Below are positions 59,451-64,000 of a stretch of DNA of 64,000 nt, in pieces. A program made the translations under genes and the position numbers. The notes under the pieces are model-generated. The model was not told the origin of the DNA, did not search any database, and saw nothing but the letters and a program-made list of their open reading frames with translations. The first letter of the stretch is position 1; every line of letters starts with the position of its first letter. The stretch covers positions 372,001 through 436,000 of the forward strand of contig SEMN01000339.1 in the NCBI GenBank assembly GCA_005408345.1, read 5' to 3'. This DNA is from Macquaria australasica. Its lineage: Eukaryota > Chordata > Actinopteri > Centrarchiformes > Percichthyidae.

Positions 59451-60086
59451 ATGGGTCTCTCACACACGCTACTCTTTTACGTGCTGGTGTGCGTTCACCT
59501 TGGAGTTTCCCAGCATTACCTTCGCCTCCGTCCGTCGCCCAGTGATCACCTCCCTGTGCCCGACCTCAAGGAGGATCCCGACCCGGAGTACGACCCCCGG
59601 GAGCAGGACTTGGTCGAGAGGACTCTGAGGAAAAAGCTCGGCAGTAACTTTGACCCCAACTTCATGTCCATCAGCTCGCCCATGCTGGTGAACCTCACCG
59701 CGTCAGACAACCAGGTGAAGCTGCAGGGGCCCATGCCTAACGAGATTAAAAAGCTGGATCTCACAGAGACCCCCTATGGAAAGCGGGTAAAAGTGGGCAA
59801 GAAAGCCCGCAGGAAATTTCTGCAATGGCTGTGGACCTATACGCACTGCCCAGTGGTGTACACCTGGAAGGATTTGGGCGTGAGGTTCTGGCCACGTTAC
59901 ATAAAGGAGGGAAACTGTTTCTCTGAGCGCTCTTGCTCCTTCCCTGAGGGGATGTCTTGCAAACCCGTCAAGTCAATCAACAAGATTTTCCTCCGGTGGT
60001 ATTGTCAAGGCTTTTTAAGACAGAAATACTGTACGTGGATACAGGTGCAATACCCAATCATCTCAGAGTGCAAGTGTTCATGCTGA
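59451..60086 (+). CDS. nog2: Noggin, noggin-2 type (secreted BMP antagonist)
   Basis: Intronless, 211 aa. Noggin dimers bind BMP2/4/7-type ligands outside the cell and block both receptor-binding faces. Signal peptide 1-20 (cleavage after HLGVS), then QHYLRLRPSPSDHLPVPDL, the conserved N-terminal BMP-binding clip. N-glycosylation site at N81. Basic heparin-binding-like stretch KRVKVGKKARRK at 111-122. Nine mature cysteines (133, 156, 162, 170, 185, 194, 207, 209, 211) with the invariant end YPIISECKCSC, as in all noggins. It is shorter than human NOG (232 aa), lacking the Gly/Ala-rich insert. Its central and C-terminal wording (RKFLQWLW, NCFSERSCSFPEGMSC) departs from NOG/nog1/nog3 and fits nog2. 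The start is the ATG with A at -3 and G at +4; an upstream GTG extension was not used. Family certain; nog2 subtype about 0.8. Confidence 0.97.
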   Translation: MGLSHTLLFYVLVCVHLGVSQHYLRLRPSPSDHLPVPDLKEDPDPEYDPREQDLVERTLRKKLGSNFDPNFMSISSPMLVNLTASDNQVKLQGPMPNEIKKLDLTETPYGKRVKVGKKARRKFLQWLWTYTHCPVVYTWKDLGVRFWPRYIKEGNCFSERSCSFPEGMSCKPVKSINKIFLRWYCQGFLRQKYCTWIQVQYPIISECKCSC

Positions 60087-60800
60087 TTTTCTCTAAGGAA
60101 ATAGTGGTGGTCGAGGGGGGAGTGGACTGGAAATACGGTTTCTATTGCACTGTTAACTCTCTACAGAGGTGGGCACCATAGCAAATCTATTTTTTTATAT
60201 AGCATTTTAAGTGAAATACCAACATTGTACATATTTAAGAAAAATGCAGCTATTTTTTCTAATTGAACCAGGACCATATTTTATTCTCAACCCTGAAACG
60301 TGTTTTTGGGGGAACACGAGCACTTCATAAGGAAGAGCTTTTTTTTGATATTTTTATGAGACATTGAAGATGGAATGCATATGCTACACTTCTCCAAGAG
60401 GTGACCTTTTTTTTCAACTGAACATTGATGCTGACTGTTATTTCACTGCATTGCTGCCTAGAGTTTTTGTATAATATTAATATCAATAATAATTAAATTG
60501 TAAAAAAAAAAAAAAGTTGAGGTTAAAGATATATATAAAGGCGTGAACTCAGCTTTTTTGGAATACATAGTATTGTAGAAATAAACAAATCTGTACGTTT
60601 TATTTATTATTTTAACGATTGTGAGTATAGAGCATAAGGAAAGAGAATAGCAGAGTATACCAGAAAAAATATGGAAGATGTCTACTTGAATATTTCTAAA
60701 AATAAAAAAAAAAGTTAATAAAATAAATAAAAAATAAAACATATCAGTGTACATGTTATGTTTACACGTTTTAGCAATAAAGTCTATCTTTTCAACGTGT
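60087..60800 (+). other. nog2 3' UTR
   Basis: A U/A-rich tail with several ATTTA-type words (near 60235 and 60600), typical of unstable developmental mRNAs. It contains an AATAAA at about 60581 and a clearer AATAAA at 60776-60781. The end near 60800 is inferred from the poly(A) signal. Confidence 0.6.
60776..60781 (+). terminator. nog2 poly(A) signal AATAAA
   Basis: Canonical hexamer in ttagcAATAAAgtctat, about 690 nt after the stop, with a TGTATT-type downstream element. Other AATAAA words at about 60581 and 60700-60740 could give shorter isoforms. Confidence 0.6.
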
Positions 60801-60855
60801 ATTAGTGTCAAGCCATGTTGCTTACAACGAGTGTCTATATCCAGGGGGGCGTGTA

Positions 60856-61089
60856 CACTGTAAAAAATATCATCTGAACATGGTGTCTCATTCAGTCTCA
60901 AAATCTTTCCTTGCAAGAAAAAGTCTGCTGATGGTTGATATTATTTCACTTGTTTGTTTCATTTGGATTTCTATAAATAAGTGTCATAACCATGTCTAAT
61001 GTAAGTTTTCTTGAATTGGTAACAAGTGAAACTGAGCCACGTTTTATGAAAATATTTAAGACGTTGCCAGACTGATATTTTTTGCAGTG
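60856..61089. mobile_element. Complete MITE with ~20-bp terminal inverted repeats and TA flanks
   Basis: The left end CACTGTAAAAAATATCA and right end TGATATTTTTTGCAGTG are inverted copies (one mismatch, then TCTG/CAGA after a 1-bp offset). The element is 234 bp, has no ORF, and is flanked on both sides by TA (60854-60855 and 61090-61091). The TA flanks suggest Tc1/mariner-type mobilisation; a hAT-like origin is less likely without an 8-bp duplication. Confidence 0.8.
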
Positions 61090-62258
61090 TAGACGGCCGG
61101 GCAACGAAGTGGAGTGGCGTTACTAACTGCACAGTAAGTCCAAGCTTCAGTGATTCTGTGTGGATTGCCTGACGCTCCACGCCGTCACAGTGATTTTAGA
61201 AAGGGCTGATTTACTACGCTGCGTAATGCGCAACACATACCTCAAGCGCCTCCACAGAACTGGCATTCATTTGTCCCAGCCAGAGAGAGAGGAGAGGCCA
61301 CGCACATTCATCTCCCCTGTCTACGCACACGCTCGTTTCAGGGCTCCGAGGTGTTAACATAATGGGTAAAATATGATTCAGACATTTCAAACAGTGTCAG
61401 ATGATGAAATGGCGAGCGTATATGCGCAAGCCAGGGGCGTCTGGGGTCTGTGCTTTTTACTCTGGAAGCTCCACACAAGTTCCACTGAGGTATTTGTATA
61501 GAGGTGGACTGGAGCAGACCGGCGCCTATTCAAGTCTGACCGCCCTGGAGAGAAAAAAAACACAAAGCCCATAAAACAATGGTCAACTGTTTTTGACGTT
61601 AGCAGACTATTAATTGGAGAGCTGGGGTATGCTGTCTGCAAGTTAAAGAGATATGGCCAATTAAACGCGTTGGAGACGCGCAGGGAAATTAAGTCCTATG
61701 AAATCAAAGCGAGGAGTCATTTTCTGTAAGTAGGGGGTTTTTATAGTGTTTATATTTTTCTTTGACTACAATCAACGACTTAAACAGAGCTATGACTAAA
61801 TGTCTGAAAGCTAAAAGCAGCTTGTGTAGTATTTCCACTGAGCGCATCTTGTGTGCGTTAAAGTGATTTGTGTTTTTGCGGGCAGAGTTGGATTTGACAC
61901 TTGCCGCCCGGTTATTGTGACAGAACCACTGAGGGGATTTGGTAAGCAGAGGAGAAGAACGGCAGCATGCCAGTGGAGGAGGAGGAAGAGGAGAAGGAGC
62001 AGGAGGGGGGCTGCTTTCCTTACTGTCAGCTTCTTTCTTGATGATGTCTCGGGGTTTTTAGAAACTGCGTCTCTGACTCGACGGCGCCACTCAGCCGCCC
62101 CCTCTCGACTGCGCAGAATGAGGCACTTTGGGAAACAGTAACCCTTTCAGGCTCTGCCCGGAGAGTATTTTAGAAGCGTGTGAAAGGCAATACGCCGCCC
62201 TGGCTCTAGCCAGTTAGGTGTGCACCTTTTAGAAACAGACCCTGCCAGCCAGTCAGAT

Positions 62259-62350
62259 CAGTGGTTCTCAAAGTGGGGTCCGGGGACCGCCAGGTGGCCC
62301 TTAAGGGGATTCCAGGGGGTCCTCAGCAAAACGATGAATAGTTAAATTTC
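62259..62350 (+). mobile_element. hAT-like terminal fragment
   Basis: Starts cagtggttctcaaagtgggg, the typical terminus of hAT/Charlie-like DNA transposons, and continues tccggggacc. No matching opposite end was seen. It resembles the fragment at 18626. Confidence 0.5.
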
Positions 62351-63798
62351 AGCAAAGTACTTAATTTACAAGAAGTAACACCATTTTGACCCTGTATACG
62401 CATAATTACTTTAATCGTGTATGACTTTTATCCTTATCATCTGTTCACTGACAGTGCCAGATATTAAATAAACAACTCCCCTGCACACAAACCTGATTAA
62501 ATGGAGGTCCAAGACTTAATGTTTGTCCTTTTGTGTTTGTAGCTACGTATGATCTGGACACGTGTTAAATTATGTATTCTGGGGTTATTATTTTAGAACT
62601 CATTACTGTCCTGAAAGTGTTGTCTGATAAGATAAACTCACATTTCTTCTAACCAGGACTATTTGCTCCAAATCCATCCCCAGCTTCAAATCCACTGTAC
62701 ATCCACTAAATGAATCCCCTAGAAATAGAAACCTTTTGGATACAGAGGTAATATAGAAGCATCTAACACGGTTGTAGGTTAAATATGGACTGTGTGGCTT
62801 TTTTTCTTACATCCAGGGAAAAATGCCAATCCTCAAATGAACAACTGTCAGAGACTCCTGTCTTCACTTCATGCAAAGCTGCTATGTTGACTACATCACA
62901 GCTTCACACCATTCATAAAGCCTAATACTTTCATTTATCAACAAATCACAAAATTTCATCATAAAATTCACTTCATGTAAATTTACAGTCCTTATGGCAA
63001 CAGACAGATCTTTGATTGACGCGTTATGCTGAGAAAAATGGGAAAATGTCTCCCCATCAACGCCATCAGAGCGCCACATGTGAAGCGTTGACACATCAGA
63101 GCAACCTGCATTCACATACTGTTCATAAAAATGTCAAGACAGTGGTGGCCTTTACCCTGTCAGACGCTCAGCATCATTGTAGTCGGACACAGTCTCCACA
63201 TTCATAGACCTCTGACAAAGTGAGCTACAATGACCCCACAATAATAAACATTGTTTTATATATATTTAAACCATCATGTGAATATGAGATAAAACACATA
63301 TTTGCTGCCTGTGTAAGGAGAATTAAATAAAGGCCTGGAGACAATTACGATAGGGATGATGGGGGAGGAGGGGTTGTAAGTTCTGTGGTGAAGATGATGA
63401 GGCCTTGTCTCCTGATGAGAGTCAATTATTATGATGGATTGTGGTCCGATTTGGGAATGATTGGGGTGCGTCACGGGGAGGGTGGTAAGGGGTCTGCGGT
63501 GACTTTTGTTTGACCAAAGACACATCCGTACCTGTGTGTGGACACGTCTACAGCGAAGAATAAGTGTGTAAGTAAGGGTGTATGCTGATTGCACGCATGC
63601 ACACACTCAGCCACAGGCACACGCGCGCATATCTTCGGCATGTGTGCAGCGGGGCTGACAGACAGACAGAGATGGAGACAAGGGTCTGTGGCTGTAAGTA
63701 AGGCCCAAACCCCGTGGTTGTAAAAGCCAGTGAGTCAGCACTGCTGAGGTTATTGATGATGACAGGGTATTAGATGGAGCACTGAGGGGAGGGAGGGC

Positions 63799-63800
<2 letters not shown>

Positions 63801-63852
<52 letters not shown>
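63801..63852. repeat. (CA)n microsatellite
   Basis: A pure CA run of about 52 bp, followed about 90 bp later by a (TG)n run (63940-63969). Confidence 0.95.
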
Positions 63853-63854
<2 letters not shown>

Positions 63855-64000
63855 AATGGAGTCACCGCAGATGATACCCGGCATTCCGTCAGACCACCAA
63901 CCCCCAGCTTGTGGTGTCTGGAGGTGTGTGTGCCTGTAGTGTGTGTGTGTGTGTGTTTGTGTGTGTGTGGGAGAGAGAAGCTGTAGATGTTTGTGTGCAG

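Larger units (their letters stand above)
61092..64000. other. Non-coding DNA downstream of nog2
   Basis: No gene was recognised on either strand. Blocks at 61130-61340 and 61640-62220 are CpG-containing and non-repetitive, and could be regulatory. 62380-63500 is ordinary AT-rich sequence. Confidence 0.7.

Overview
The window is vertebrate nuclear DNA, almost certainly from a ray-finned (percomorph-like) teleost. It has small exons with consensus GT/AG junctions, very dense dinucleotide microsatellites, a teleost Tc1-like transposon relic, a retroposon tail of the type ending in tttattgatccc plus (GATA)n, and a noggin of the noggin-2 type, a paralogue absent from mammals. There is one assembly gap of 86 N (10799-10884).

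Two protein-coding genes are supported, both on the + strand. (1) An ankfn1-family gene (ankyrin repeat and fibronectin type III domain containing 1; mouse Nmf9, fly wide awake family) occupies 5523-38304. I could place 19 exons whose phases all join into one open frame of 1208 codons plus stop. The 5' end of the gene lies outside the window or was not recognised. The protein runs: basic Ser-rich N-terminus, ankyrin repeats, one FN3 domain, a long conserved middle region, a low-complexity linker and a C-terminal Ras-association-like segment. A poly(A) signal follows 69 nt after the stop. (2) An intronless noggin gene (nog2-type; secreted BMP antagonist, 211 aa) lies at 59451-60086, with a TATA-like element near 58170, a long GC-rich 5' leader and an AU-rich 3' UTR ending near 60800.

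Layout: 1-5522 is intronic or upstream sequence with one dispersed repeat. 5646-19292 is a 13.6-kb intron full of microsatellites, with several complex GC-rich blocks that look like regulatory DNA. 19293-38304 is the compact remainder of ankfn1. 38380-58100 is a 20-kb gene-free interval with candidate regulatory blocks, a Tc1-like relic (49709-50307) and large microsatellites. 58100-60800 is the nog2 transcription unit. 60800-64000 is downstream DNA with a complete MITE (60856-61089). The noggin/ankfn1 neighbourhood parallels the human NOG-ANKFN1 linkage on 17q22.

The two genes are not known to work in one pathway. Their shared neighbourhood is more plausibly explained by noggin enhancers lying in the gene-poor DNA and in ankfn1 introns. 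I found no operon, CRISPR, phage, RNA gene or evidence of a novel enzymatic system. The points of interest are regulatory or structural: repeated GATA-containing elements, perfect hairpins, a perfect PBX-MEIS type site beside the nog2 promoter, transposon relics and alternative in-frame splice acceptors.
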